A program made the translations under genes and the position numbers. 64,000 bases of DNA. Origin: Tipula vernalis (Eukaryota > Arthropoda > Insecta > Diptera > Tipulidae). The stretch is taken from positions 265,408,641 to 265,472,640 of the forward strand of contig OY282560.1 in assembly GCA_958295665.1 (NCBI GenBank). Direction: 5' to 3'. A model generated the notes under the pieces. The model ran no database searches. It had not been told where the DNA came from and saw only the letters and a list, made by a program, of their open reading frames with translations. Below are positions 40,780 to 53,870 of the stretch, in pieces. The stretch's first letter is position 1. The number at the start of each line of letters is the position of its first letter.

Positions 40780-41085
40780 GGCCAAAAAGTCGAGAGCGTT
40801 CCTCACTGCCATCGAAGTAGCTGTGCAAATCCGAACGTGATAAAGACCGCGAACGTAATCTTCCATCATTCCAAACTGTACAAGAAGAACGAGAGAAACA
40901 ACGGCTGATTGAATCAAAACATCTGTTACGTGAGGATGAACGAAGACGATATGACAGTCGGCGGCGTTAACGGGAGAAAGAGCCGCGCTTGAAGAAAGTT
41001 GACGATCGAACGTGAACAAATTGAGCGCGAAAAACCCGAATTACTGCGATTGGAGCACGACAGGATCATGATGTTTTATGCTCTA
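40780..41085 (+). pseudogene. Arg/Glu-rich coiled-coil fragment, possibly from a host gene
   Basis: The plus strand gives QTVQEEREKQRLIESKHLLR and ERRRYDSRRR, a stop at about 40969, then after a frame change TIEREQIEREKPELLRLEHD. Alternating Arg/Glu and heptad-like Leu resemble the charged helix of SAFB-like RNA/DNA-binding proteins (for example REKxELLRLERER). It ends abruptly before the Gypsy remnant. It may be a fragment of a host transcript carried into the locus. Identity is tentative because charged helices look alike. Confidence 0.35.
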
Positions 41086-41149
41086 CACAGAAACGTTACA
41101 GCCTCTAAGACATCAATAACCAGATTTAAACCAATTTCATTAATGGAAT

Positions 41150-42866
41150 CTGTAAGTTTGAGTTGGTTAACGACGAATCTGCGTTGTTTTTTGGGAATCG
41201 TAAATTTGTACAAGATATTCATCCCAACGCCAACGGAAACCAATCAATAACGAACAAATACTTCAGAGGGAGTTGAAAATCGACACGATAGTGATCGAGT
41301 GGACAGAAGCAGCTGAAGACGCGTTCAATTTAACAAAGAAGCAGCTGGGCGTAGCGACTCTGTTGGTCCACCCGTCCGGGACAGCACAATTGTCAATGAT
41401 AATCGACGCCTTTGATACCGCGGTTGAAGCAGTGATCCAACAACAGAGTCAAGCCACCGTTGCGGCGTGGAAACCTCTACAATTCTTCTCGGTGAAATTG
41501 ACCCCGATGCAACAAAGATACAGCGCTTACGATAGGGAGCTTCTAGCGATATACACTGACGTTAAGAGATTCAAACACCTAATAGAGGGCTGAACGTTTA
41601 ATCTACACGGATCACAAACCACTCTTGTTTGCATCTCAAGGAAATTTAGCTTAAGCGTCCTCGCGTGTACTACGAGGTCTCAACAGGAAAAACAAGACCG
41701 TTTATTCCGCCGAACTTCCGCAAAAAAACTTTCGAAGCCACGCACAATCTATCGCTCCAGAGTCGCAGCATCAATAAAAATGATGTCGAAGCAATACATA
41801 TGGCCGGGCATAAAAAGAGACGTACGACGAATGGTTCAGTGTTATAGCCTGCCAGAAATCGAAGATACCAAGATATACGAAAAACGCGTTTGAATTAAAT
41901 ACATATGGTCATAGTCGGGCCACTACCGACCTACGAAGGCCAACGGTATTGTGCAACCATCATCGACTGATTCACACGGTGAACGGAGGCCGTCTCATTT
42001 TTATACAGATATGGATAAAATGCTATAATAGAACAAAAAGATTGAATGTAAATCAGCTATAAAGAAGCATTATATACTGATTTAAAAAAAATTTAATATA
42101 TGATTTATTTACATATTTATACTTACCGAAGCTTACCCTTGTCATTCTAAATACCGCTACTTTTATTTATTCCTTGTACCTCGTCTTGTAATGTGAGAAA
42201 ACCACGTTTTATATTCAAACATTAATATAGAGTGAAGATTGTTCAATACGGAACTTTGAGATTCTGTCTCGACGGTGAAAATCATCCAGATTACATATAC
42301 GAAAAAGCAATCGAGTCCTTGGGTTTTACACTTGCACTCACGTTTCTGTTAGTGTCGATCTGTCAAAACGTTCGTTACAGCCACCATACGAGGGACCATT
42401 CCAGGTGATTAAACAGGAAGAAGAAGGCTTCCAGATACAAATACAAAGTTGACTCAGTAACATCTTCATCGAGCGATTAAAGACATGTCGCCACCTACTC
42501 GATGAGCCAAACGAAAACACTCAAAGCGACAAACAACCAACAAAGGAGATCTAACCTCCGTCGGCAGAATCACAAAATCCTGAAGCTAGAGAGGTACCAA
42601 AAATACCACAACCCGGAACTGGACAAAGTCAAACGGAAGTAAAATTCGAATTGAGGAGACAAGTGTCAACACACAGCAAACCGTCAACCATAGGCAGCAG
42701 CAAGAAGTCTTATTTGAAAACAAACGCAGCAAACACCACCTCACCAGCACCAACAACTACTAAGCCCCTAAGCCGGGAGGCAAACGAAAACTCCAGCACG
42801 TTTCACGGATCTCGTTCATCGGCAATACACCAAAACCAGCCGGGTGTGTTCGTAGTGTGCCAATAG
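41150..42866 (+). pseudogene. Gypsy pol remnant (CsRn1-like relative, Gypsy-C)
   Basis: Pieces in order on the plus strand: LRCFLGIVNLYKIFIPTPTE (RT thumb, 41150-41250); VIEWTEAAEDAFNLTKKQL and MIIDAFDTAVEAVIQQQ then KPLQFFSVKLTPMQQRYSAY (RNase H, 41273-41593); STGKTRPFIPPNFRKKTFEA and, with stops, IVGPLPTYEGQRYCATIID (integrase start, 41665-41990); then after about 300 bp of unrelated AT-rich DNA, PPYEGPFQVIKQEEEGFQI and FIERLKTCRHLL (GPF module and tail, 42350-42866). Much of the integrase core, including the second Asp and the Glu, is missing. It resembles the element at 16-22 kb but is far more decayed. Confidence 0.8.
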
Positions 42867-42869
42867 GCC

Positions 42870-45800
42870 AGTGTATTTTTCTCTTAGTGTTGCGTAACAA
42901 TAGTGTTATCTGGCGATCGGGATATTAGCCAATATACCGTAATATTATATGCTCCTACAACAGATATCACATCTACATTAAACGTGCCTAATAAATATGT
43001 CTGTTATGCTATGTAGTTATCTCTTCCCTTCGGCCTACACTAACTTTGCGATTTATCGTGCAATGTACAATAAAAATGTATTACATACTTTGATGTTGTA
43101 ACAGATAAGTTTTCTCGCGAATTAATATAATATATTTAAATTTGTACAGGTTTGATTTGAGAGATAATTGCAGTTTTATATTTCACTGCACATAATCCAG
43201 GCTAGTATTTAACCTTACATCAAAAAATTAATTTGAGAACAAAAAATATATCGTGCTTCCATATAATAAGAATCGGGTACGGATTGTCTGCTTCCGGATT
43301 TAATTCATTATGCGACTTTAGTAATGAATAAAAACGCTCGATATTTTTAGTTAATCAATCACCAAAATGTTCCATTTAATAAAAATATAAATTGGATTAG
43401 ATTATATAAACCACCACCGTATACCGAAAAGAAAAAGATGAAAAGAAGAATTCTGCTAGAAATTGTACGCACCAATCGAATTGTCAAAAAGTTAATTTTT
43501 TGTTTTTGCTTTTTTGTTTGGTTTCGTGTTTTGGCTTATTTTGTTTGGTTCAAATTAACATCACTTTCACGGAAGGGCAATTGTTAAAAACGAAATTCAA
43601 AATTAAATTTATTTTTGTTGTTGAAATATATTGTGTTTGTGACATTTTATTTTTCTGGAGGATGAATGAAACGACACAATTTCTTCCTGCCCCAATGTGG
43701 AAGTAAAATTTCCTCGATATTGAAGTTAGTTAACAAAAGAATTATGTAATAATATAGGCAGGCAACTCTGGACCAACGGGATATTATTTTGTTTTTTCAC
43801 CGAAAACTACTTACTAATCCCTCAAAGTGTAGTAATCGACATTAGATGTAACACTTACCTAGGTAAAGGAGGAATCAGATTTTTTAACTTTTAGTGCATA
43901 ATTCATCCTGGTATCAGATAAGAGAGCCCAATTCATTTATAACAAAACAAACCACTGGTGTGGTACCAAACTAAACTAAGAAACTTGGACTGCCCTGAAA
44001 CTAGGGACGATAGGACCTAATCGTGCCGAATTTGTCGAGCTTTATAATTGCTTTGCATTGATGCCTTCGGTTGTAATTTTCGCACATTAAGCTTATTAAT
44101 TTACCCATGGCTAGGTATCTGTTTAATACTCTGTAGGGTAATTTTCCATACGTATATAAGTAGAAGTCACCCTAAATAATTAAAAATTTCTAATGTTTAT
44201 GAAATAGTTTTAAAAATGACAAAGTATTGAAAATAATGTCCCTGCAAATCGGCACAAACCAAACAAAAAATTAAGTAAGCATAAATCCCTTTAAGTGAAA
44301 CCCTTTTTGTATGGTAAATATTGGGTATTTTATATGCTTAAAGTACTTTAAAAAGAAATATGGAAAACCTTTTTCGTAACTGCCTCACATAAAAATATGT
44401 TATATGTAATATAATTTTAATTGATCTCTTTTAACTATTGTGAAATTTGTTTATGTAAATATTATTTAATATTTACTTTTGTGCCGAAAATATAAAATTT
44501 AAAATAAAAAACAACGAGAATATTTTCTATGTTTTCCAATTTTCCTCTTTTATTTGTTGTTGTAACCTTCCAGTTTTTCGTAGAAAGTAAATATAGTAAA
44601 ATCAATAGTAATCAAATTGGGAAAAGAAAAGTTTTTTTTGAGGATGTGAACCAATAACAAGACATGAGAAAAAAAAATGCCATAATGATTTTCATCCAAA
44701 CATTTGTTTTTGTTTACTGATATTTACAGTTTTTTTCTTTGTATTTCCATTATGGATAATAATTTTCCTCTCACATTTTCCCCATATTTTTCATGAATAT
44801 TATTATTTTGCCGAGCACAACAAAAAATGTTTGGTATTTATAGAGAAACAAAAGTTTTCATATAAATATAAACATGAGTATTTTTTTTTTACTGAGGTTT
44901 CTCCGTTCTTGCTTTTGTTTGTATATTTTATTGATGTTATTTTCATTGCCATGAATTTGATTTGTTTACTTTCGTTTTTTGTTGAAAATTAGGCAAAGTT
45001 TTCGTTTATATACAATATATGTACGTATGTACTTAGATGAAATATCTGAATACACTAAAAAAAGGAAAAGTACCAAATAAAGTTTCTCAAAATAATGTCA
45101 TTTGAATGCTATAAAGATTTATTTCGTATTCCACCATGGGTAGTAGAACTAGTAGCGGAAATGTGAAAGTTTCGTGGTCCATTTAGGAAAAAAATTACTT
45201 TCTGTTTCCGTTCTTTATTTGCTGATTTTTTTACTGCACGGATTGATAGGAAGTTTTATTGGTTTTCCTAGCTATTTGTGCTTTTTTATAGCTATTATTT
45301 TGTAAGGCGTGCTCTGTTTCGATTTTTTTTATTGAATACAATAGTGATTTACATTTTATCGTGGGTGCAATACTTTAGCCAAAATATAAAAAAAATTGGT
45401 AGATTCGTGTAGATTCACGACTTCAAATAACTGTTTTATTACAGTTAATTTTTTTACATGTTAACATCTGCTGATTAACTAAATACAATTTCGCTTATAT
45501 GCTGACCATCCAAAATGTATTGAACAATCAGAAAGACTGAGAGAGATGAGAAATTTATGTTATTTGTCATTTGTATGTAACTCTCTGGAACGGATGTTCC
45601 ATTCGATATTCTGGCCAAACGCAAGGTTATTAAACACAAAAAAAAGTATTTGACATCATACCATTGGCACACCGGCAACAACGGTAATAAAAATTTTCAT
45701 CCAATTTTACCAATAAAAGCCAATGAAGCATTTGAAATAAGGAATTAAATTAACTCTTCTAGCATCTGAGGTACTTTTATGTTCTTGTGAAGAGAGTTGT

Positions 45801-46600
45801 TGAGAGATTGTGTATTGTGGTGAGTGGAATTAATGATTTTGTGCTTAATAAAACATCGGGACGAAATAAGCTGATAATTATCAAAGTGAGTACTGAACTG
45901 AGCAGTAAATTTATTTTGAAGTTATACGAAGTTGACATATTTTATCGGAACATTCCTATAATTAAAAATTAATTAATGACTGTTGGCTATTTTTTTTTTT
46001 GACGCTCCTGTAATGTGTGGTGGCTTGACGTAATTATTGTGTTTTAGATGAGATTGTGTTTATTTAACAAGCCAAACGTTACTCGAACTGCGTTGATGTT
46101 TAATATTTCGCATCGTTACCTTTATGTTTTTTCTAAATATTCGTGACGTCAACCAATTTTCCAAATTATTGAAACTTCACTTTAACTTGTTTTTTTTTTT
46201 TAAACTATTCTCGCGATGAGGTTTAGCTTGCTGATGCTCACTGTAGATGAGTGCGAATTAAAATTTGTTTATTATCTTGTTGTATGAGTGTTTCTGATTT
46301 CTCGACTTTTAAATTTCTCGAGAAATCTCGAGAAATATATTTGCTTAGAATTCTTCGGTTATAACGTTAAATTAAAAACCAACGTATTGTTACACTAATT
46401 TTTGAACTAAGAATATTAAATTAAACTATTTTTTTAAATTGTAAATAATAAATTTAATAATTTAATTCAAACTTAAATCTTTAAAATTATACCAATGCAG
46501 AATATTTTGTTTTGAGGTACAAATTCACAGCATTTTGAATTGTGTATATTTACATATACGAAATAATAAATTAATAAAATATTTAGTTCTTAAAATAATA
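42870..46600. other. AT-rich stretch, no genes recognised
   Basis: 3.7 kb without protein motifs or clear terminal repeats. There are many short homopolymer runs. At 46306-46340 TTTCTCGAGAAATCTCGAGAAAT is a small double palindrome. It may be pre-existing intergenic or intronic DNA between transposon clusters. Confidence 0.45.
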
Positions 46601-46630
46601 AATCATAAATGACTTTGACAGTAAAACAAT

Positions 46631-48489
46631 TTAATTTGACTTTCTATTAAAATAACTTTTTAAAGAGCATAAAGCATTTAGAGCCTCGTTAGATAATCGG
46701 CTTCTTTTTTTGGTTACGAATTCATTAGCCGTCGAAAAATTCCGTTCAATCTGTGTTGATGTTGGTTTGATTGTTAAAAGCGAATTTAACAATAATTGTA
46801 ATGAGTCACTTCTTTTTCCCGTGTTTTCAAAAATACTTATTTCCGTACTTAAAGTTTTCATATTATCCTGACAATGCGGGTGAACTTGAAACTCTTTTGA
46901 CATTTCCAAAATTGATAATTCCAACTGCTCTTGCAATGACAACGTATGATTTTCAGAACAGTCCGGATTTCCTAAACTTTCGGTGCCATCGATAAACTCT
47001 TCCTCATTCGCTCCGTTCAGTTGAGTTAACAAATTCCTTGCTAATTTTAAAATTTCAGATTTAGAAGAATGATTGTGGATTATTCAGATACTTCATTAGA
47101 GATACAAATACTTCATTTTGCGGTTTTGAAAGTTCAGTTTTTAATGAAAGCATCATTTCTTTACTCAACTCAGAATTTTGTTTTTCAAGACTATTAAAAT
47201 AGTAATAATAATTAATAAATAAAAATTTAAGAGCTGTTAACAAAGTGGCATCTTCCCTACTGAGGCTTTTTACAGTAATAGAGAGAGGTTGGAGAATGCC
47301 TAGTAATGTATTTGCGGTTTTCATGTGTTCTTCATTTATCATTTTCTCCCACTTTAAATCACTCAATGCCTTCTTGATTGGTTCCTTGAGCCGTACAAAT
47401 CGTTCAAGCAGGGATTCCAACTGGTTTTACAGTCCGCAATTAACTTTAATTGTTTTTTTTCGACGACGTATGTTTGAAGGATGTTGTTCCGTACGGGAGA
47501 GTTTCGAAAAATCTTTAAAACTTTCCAAATTTGAGTGATGGCAGCTGCCATTGTTGGTCGTAATAAATTATTTGAAATTTCGACAGTTTCTAGTTCTGAG
47601 TTTGAACTATTCTGATCCTCACTATTTTCAGACTGTGAGGCTGACGATGATGGTGTGTTAATGACATATTCGTTTTTGTTAATATATAAGACTTTAATAA
47701 CAGCCAAATGAATTCCATGATTATAACACAGTTGTTGGTGGGAAGGAGACAACCTACCAAATTTTGGCATCACAGCAGCCCTATCCGACATATCGCTAAT
47801 AATATCATATTTCATTTCGATTCCAAATGATTTTAGTTTCTCGTTGACTAAGTTTAAAATCATTTCCGCTGAACAACTTCCATTTACAGGGATTAGGCCC
47901 AAATTATCCGAATCAGTGATATTATAATATATGTGAACATCCATAAATCTTTTGTTGTTGATGCTCGTCCATTTGTCCAGGGATAGGTATGCTAAACTTT
48001 TTATTACTGCTTTTTAGAAAATTAATTTTATTTAGTAACTCAAGTTTTTTAGTTTCAAAAAATTTAATGACTAGTTCCTTTACATCTGAAGGGTTTTTCG
48101 GAAAATTGTTCAATCCCTTTGCGATCATACTTTGTCAATCAAATAAAGCTACTTTTTGTAATTCTGTGGAAAGAAAACCCATCAACAGCAACTAATTGAG
48201 CAATTAATTCACTCATCGACGGACACTGCCTTGACAAGAATTTATCGATTTTTTGAATATCACTGTTGATTTGAACACATCTCTTATGCGCGGGACTACT
48301 TCTTCCACTGGTGCTCGGCTCTGGCTCTTTTCTTTTCAAAAAATGTATGGCATTCAAATGTCTATAAAGACCAGTGATTGCAGATCCATTACATAATATG
48401 GTTTTACCACAAATATAGCAGTTTGATGCATCTTTATTGTTTTTGGTAAAATGTTTCCAAACATCATCGTATTGATTTGGACTATTCAT
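46631..48489 (-). pseudogene. hAT transposase with BED finger (hAT-1), frameshifted
   Basis: Five consecutive minus-strand pieces in changing frames (48489, 48128, 47944, 47420 and 47032 as starts) make up one hAT transposase. Piece 1 has a BED finger: WKHFT, CYICGK and HLNAIH. Piece 2 ends near KFSIPIPGQMDEH, where the family has a D-W-T/S motif. Piece 3 has MDVHIYYN and YDIISDMSDRAAVMPKFG with a CYNHGIHLAV motif. The last piece ends with the dimerisation region STQIERNFSTANEFVTKKRSRL and ALCSLKSYF. At least four frameshifts make it inactive. Terminal repeats were not found with confidence. Confidence 0.88.
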
Positions 48490-48801
48490 TTTAATGGCTA
48501 TTTGATGAAAATGGTCAAATTTTTAAAAACAATTTTAAAAAGCAGCTATTCTCATAAAATATTTTACTTACCTCAATAAATATCGTTTTTTGAAAATTTT
48601 TTGTTTATGATTGTTTTGCATTTCACACAAAATGTCGAACTATTTAGAGTGCAGTGGTACATAAATCTGCCTTACCATCATTTTAGTTCTCTTTTATTTT
48701 AGTTTCACTGCTTTGAGTTTAAACAAAACCAACAAAAATGTCTATTCAAGCGAAATAGTACAAACACTTAAAATATAAAAAAGTACACTATATTTGTATA
48801 T
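48490..48801. other. Spacer between hAT-1 and hAT-2
   Basis: AT-rich, no coding signature; probably contains the decayed 5' end of hAT-1. GCAGTGGTAC near 48652 could be an old hAT terminus, but I found no partner. Confidence 0.35.
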
Positions 48802-48839
48802 CAGGGTTACCACCCGTCCTCATTTGGCGAGGATTCTCC

Positions 48840-51119
48840 TCGTTTGTCTATTTGTCCTCGTGTCCTCGTCGATACTGAAAAGTCCTCATAATTTAAAAAA
48901 TTGATTTCTCATTAATTAAAACAACCAACATGGCAATATTGATATTATATATTGAAGCGGACGGACAATAATATTTGTTATGTTCCGTCAAATTCCGTCA
49001 ATATTGTTCATTGGGTATAAAAAAGTAACAAATTATGTAGTTTATTTTACTTGTTTTTTGTGATGAAAACAAAACCAATACTATTAAAAAAGACAAATGG
49101 TTCGTGATTTTGTATAACCCCTGTATTTTATATTCTGCCTTCACACTGGTAGATGAAAATGTTACCCGTAAACTCAGTTAATCAAATAACAAAAACGCAA
49201 CAAAACGATTTTTAAATGTAAATTTCTCATCTAGTTGTAATACAATTACAATTACCTCGTGCATTGTTCTATAAATTATTCATAACTATTTTTGTTTGTC
49301 TATTTGTGTAAAAAACATTTCTAAACAAAATTTGCGGATTAATTATCCTCGTTTACTGATGACTTAAAATTTGACATGAATTTCTCATGTAACTTATTTC
49401 ACGGATTAGCCGATCAGCTGCTAATTAAGGAATTAATTTTTTTATTGAAGTTCAAAACTATCCGTAAGCAATGTTAAGAATATTTGATTTTTAAATTTTT
49501 TTTATAAATTCATTGTTGTTTTAGGAACTATGTCATCAAATTCAAATGAAACTGGTGTAGCGTACCGAATTATAAATTTGTTGCTTATAGGTTAAAATGT
49601 CAATGTCAACAATACAGAAAACCATTTCATCTGGTAATATTTATTTTAGTACCTCCCTGCAGGCGCAAAAAAGTATACATAAAATGTGAACCACTTACGA
49701 ACAGTTTATGAACGGTTTTTTATAAGCGGTACTACTACTGCTTCACAATTTCAGATTTCATTTATGAATTTACATAACCTTATAGTTTTCTTCATTCCAT
49801 TTCTAAACAGAATGTGATTTTTGATAAAGCAAATAATATTTAATTAATATTTAGTAAATTTTTAATTTGTTATTAATTTTTGTTGTTTATAAATACAATT
49901 TAGTGAATGATAGCTACAGCGACATTTACAATATATACAATAGATTATTAGCTATTTTTATTTACAAATTATGTTATTTTTTTTTTTAAATATTTTAGTG
50001 AATTAGTTGAACTTGAAACAGAATTCAAATGTAATATGGTATATCTAATGTTTTATTAAGAAGCACTAATCTTGTCACTTATGAGTATAAGTAAAACAAA
50101 ATGTAATAAAATTTAGTATAGGTGTAATTAACAATTAATTGATTTAATATCAAATAAATAAAATGATATATTTGCTAACAATAAAACAAAATACGTTGTT
50201 TTCATTAATAATTTATTTAAAATTATTTGCGGAATAATACTTAAACCGTACGTAATATTTATTTTAGAAGGCTCATAAATATTACGCCCATGTGAGTTCA
50301 AAAATGTTACGTAAAATGTGTACACATTACGAATACTTTTTTATAAACCAATACATACATAAGTCTTCGCAAATTTGTTTCACTTCTTATGTGACAAAAG
50401 TATCATTTATGTAACATTTCTATTCATTTTTAGCGTAACGTTTACGAACACTTTAGTAGCAGAGACTCTTCGTAAAATGAACGTTTGCGTTACGCGTGGC
50501 CGGCAGGGCTTTTTCTTTTTTCTGTCAAAAACGATTTTATTCATTTTTATAAAAACAAAAATGAATTCTTCTGTAAGTCTCGAAAAGAAGGCAAAATAAA
50601 GCAAACCGACACCATTTTCGGCAGCCATTTTTCTCATTAAATTAATTACATAAAATATGTAAACTTTACATTTAATTTCTGTAAATAAAATTTTGTATTA
50701 AATTAAAACCATTAAACTAAAAAAATAATAAAGTTTGGTAATACAATTGCATACAGTGCTTGTGATTTTTTGTGTTAATCAAACAGCGGAAAACGTGTTC
50801 CCGTATAAAACGTTCAATCTGTGCATCAATATAACCCTCTCCCCAGTTTTTATATATAAATAGCATAGCAGTTCATACGGTTGATTGAGAGCCCCCTAAG
50901 CAACGGTACACGAACCTTCATCACAGCACGTTTTTTATATCTAATGGAGTCAGATTAAACCTCAAATATGGAACAACACAACGTTACATAAAGCATGTTA
51001 ATGCACCGTTAAGCGCACTCGTTTCATACACAACACACCCACCATACAGTGAATTCCGGCATCAACAGCCATACTGAAGCAGCAGAACTGGTCAATATTT
51101 TGATTGTATCAAACACAAC
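48840..51119. other. Noncoding left part of hAT-2
   Basis: AT-rich and without recognisable coding sequence. The motif CGTAAAATG with nearby TTACGAA recurs around 49670, 50300 and 50470, partly inverted, which hints at a further degenerate short element. Small frames at 50128-50637 are not supported. Confidence 0.35.
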
Positions 51120-52616
51120 CAATCATACAGTTCAATGAATTGCTGCCTAAAATTAATTAAAACTACACATTTCGATTCTAAAACTGGAAATAATGTGAAT
51201 TGCGGCCGAACCAAAGTCGAGGCGATTGTGACAGAAGTATTGGCTCCTAAAGAAATGGTAGAAGTTATAAATAAAATAATCTCTAACAAAATTTGTTATT
51301 CACTACAAGTAGATGCTTCGAATCAATATTACACGATCGAGAACGAAATTGAAAATAAACTTGTAGATTTTTTGAAAATGCTGATGAAACCGCGGCCGGT
51401 ATGTTTAGTGAAATACAAAAATCGTTCAATTCCTTACATCTATCTCTAGACAAAATTTCAGGTTTCAGCGCAGACAACACAAATTCTAAATTTGGGAACC
51501 GAAATTCTTTGTATCAAAAATTTAAATCGTTGAATCCGTATGTCTTAATAGTGAACTGTTATTGCTATGTCGTCCGTGTAAAACATTGTTTAAATATGCT
51601 GTCCTTTGATTTCGATAATTTTTATTCAAAAAAAATTTTAATTTTTTTATTAAATCAGCAAAAAGACAGGAAAATCTAATTAGTTTTCATAATTATTGTA
51701 ATCTCGAGTTTAGAGAGCTAATCAAACATTGCTCGACTAGATGGGTTTCCTTACTTCCTTACTTCCTAAAAATATATTTCGAAGATCTCGCAGTAAAAAA
51801 TGAATTACCAAAACTATATTACGACATTTTAGACATTGAAATATATATGTTTTTTGTACAGCACATAACCAATATTTTTAAAGAAGCTACAAAAAAATTA
51901 GAAGCCGAAAACACCACCATTTTAAACTTGTTCAAAATTTTGTCAAATTTTATTTTGCAATTGGAAGAAAGAAAAACAAAAAAATTCTATGGCTAGGTTG
52001 TTCGAACGCGTTTTTTTTTTTATAATTTTAATTTTTATTTATTTATTTATTCAATCTTTTATTTATTTATTTAATCTTATAATCTTATAAATTTGTTATA
52101 AACATGTGCACTCTATTTTGAGCTTGGGCTCATTACAATAAAGCGGGCAGTGGACAGGTGGTAAACATAACCAAATAAACAAAATGTTGTATACTAGTTC
52201 AGAATCCAGCTATAAGGCTACCGCTTCAAACAACAATGTACCCTATCTTTAAAAAAAGCTGCATGTCTTTTATTTTTCTAAAAAAGTTGTTTCTGAATCT
52301 GTATACATACTTCTTATTTTATTCGCAACAAATCATTAGATGCAAGTGTGTCTCATCCGGTTGTAGCAGCTGACTCGAAAGTCAAAGCCAACGAACGCGT
52401 TTGCTTAAAATAAATGATTTAAAATTAAAAGACACACTGGAAGCAGAATTTAACGATTTTATAAATACTGGACTAAATTATATTAAAGAAAAAATTGAAC
52501 TCAATATTACAATGGATTTGCTAAAAAAGTTGGACGTTTTTATTTTAAATGAACAATTCCCTTCTATTGATTGTGCCGTCGAATTAATTAAAACACTTCA
52601 TATACAATAGATGAAT
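51120..52616 (+). pseudogene. hAT-2 transposase, main part, degenerate
   Basis: The plus strand reads NQSYSSMNCCLKLIKTTHFD, then NNVNCGRTKVEAIVTEVLAP and ICYSLQVDASN, corresponding to the first catalytic Asp region of a hAT family common in insects. After a shift come LDKISGFSADNTNSKFGNR (second Asp region, 51401-51540) and stop-ridden homology such as STRWVSLLPYFLKIY. The retroposon at 52014-52391 cuts it. Homology then continues with LKDTLEAEFNDFINTGLNYI and LLKKLDVFILNEQFPSID (52401-52610). Confidence 0.78.
52014..52391 (-). mobile_element. Short retroposon with A-rich tail inside hAT-2
   Basis: 378 bp bounded by an 11-bp duplication CGAACGCGTTT (52003-52013 and 52392-52402). The left end is a T run with ATTTATTTATTT repeats, so the element lies on the minus strand with an A-rich (AAAT)n tail. 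No frame inside. It may be a SINE or a 5'-truncated non-LTR element; I could not recognise convincing tRNA-type A and B boxes. Confidence 0.72.
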
Positions 52617-52635
52617 AAGTTAATGTAAATATTAA

Positions 52636-53041
52636 TTTGTCCACGACTAACGTATAATATACTCATTATACGTTTGATAATTCAATTATAATGATATACA
52701 TTATTCACTGCTAGTTTATCTAGTAGTCTTTTCTTCCATTATTCACTACTACCAAATAAAAATTTCATTTTTGAAATTTTATCTAGTAGTCTCTTGCTAT
52801 TTTCATTATTATTAAATTGAGACGTCAAAATGTCGAGGTAAATTACTTTAGGTTTGTTTAACGAATTTGATAATAAAATACAATTTTTTATCGGTCGTGG
52901 ACAAAGTATCGTATTCTGCTCGCATATAATGGCTGTTATTCGCTCAGATGATTTACGACACTCGCCTATCGGCTCGGGTCGGTAAACTTCATCTTCGTGA
53001 ATAACAGCTATCATTATATGCTCGTTGAATAATATACTATT
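52636..53041 (+). repeat. 409-bp dispersed repeat, copy B
   Basis: Second copy of 28973-29381 (406 bp, same orientation), with the same internal hairpin (GCATATAATGG at 52922, complement ending at about 53021). It is inserted between the main and C-terminal parts of the hAT-2 transposase. Confidence 0.72.
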
Positions 53042-53364
53042 ATCCACTTTTGATATATAATAGCTCGATAACTATGCTGATTTCAAATAAAGAAAATGTA
53101 AAATAACCCATTGTTATTGTATAACCCACGCTACTAGGGGCAACGTGAGTTATATTTGGTATAACAAAATGTTGAGTAGTCATTGGAAAAAACTATATTC
53201 CAAAAAGTAGTTAAATTAAAGTACACCATGACAATTTAAAGAACGGTCACTATGATAAAATGTATTTCAAAATTCAATGATCCACTGTGAAAACACAAAA
53301 TGAAACTATTTCTTATTAATTTACGAAATTTATTTCAACAAAAGTGGATAAAACGTTGTATGTC

Positions 53365-53471
53365 ACTCGTGAGCAAAGAGATATTATCCACTCGGGATAA
53401 TGTCCCACTCGGTTATCGCCTCGTGGGACAAACTTATCCCTCATGGATAATATCTCGATTTGCTCACTAGT
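53365..53471. repeat. Imperfect inverted repeat, arms about 48 bp
   Basis: ACTCGTGAGCAAAGAGATAT...TGTCCCACTC (53365-53410) is complementary, with a few mismatches and small gaps, to GTGGGACAAA...GCTCACTAGT (53422-53471). The loop is about 11 bases. Rich in ATCCACTCGGGAT-type motifs. Probably a foldback element; it lies within hAT-2. Confidence 0.65.
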
Positions 53472-53599
53472 ACCATAAATAAATATTATTGTCTGACGAA
53501 ATTGTTCAGCAACAATAATTTTTGATACCGTTAAATTATCAGATGATTTTAAAAAACTTTGTTGCGTTGAGAAATGGTCTAATGTGCTCAAATCTAGGT

Positions 53600-53870
53600 C
53601 TTTCCCAAATTTGTTTAATTTTATTTGTTTCTTTTTGAGTATACCTAGTAGTTCCGCTTACGTTGAAAGGGTATTCAGCGTCATGATGAGAGGAATAGGG
53701 CTCTTCCAAATCTGATCAAAGCAGAATTAATAATATATTTTATTAACAGACTAATTTGCCATGAATTTTATAGTAAAATTAAAAAGGACAATGCTATTTT
53801 AAAATGTGCCAACTCAAATGAAAAATATATATTTAAAACCAAAAATTATGTTATACGAGTATAAGCCATT
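53600..53870 (+). pseudogene. hAT-2 transposase C-terminal dimerisation region
   Basis: The plus strand reads FPNLFNFICFFLSIPSSSAY followed by VERVFSVM, the hAT C-terminal signature (FP.L...LS.P.S.A..ERVFS). After a shift, RNRALPNLIKAELIIYFINR follows. It is separated from the rest of the gene by the repeats at 52.6-53.5 kb. Confidence 0.78.

Noticed and set aside
48652..48662. hAT-1 terminal repeat at GCAGTGGTAC
   Set aside because: No complementary partner was found beyond 46.6 kb on the other side of the gene.
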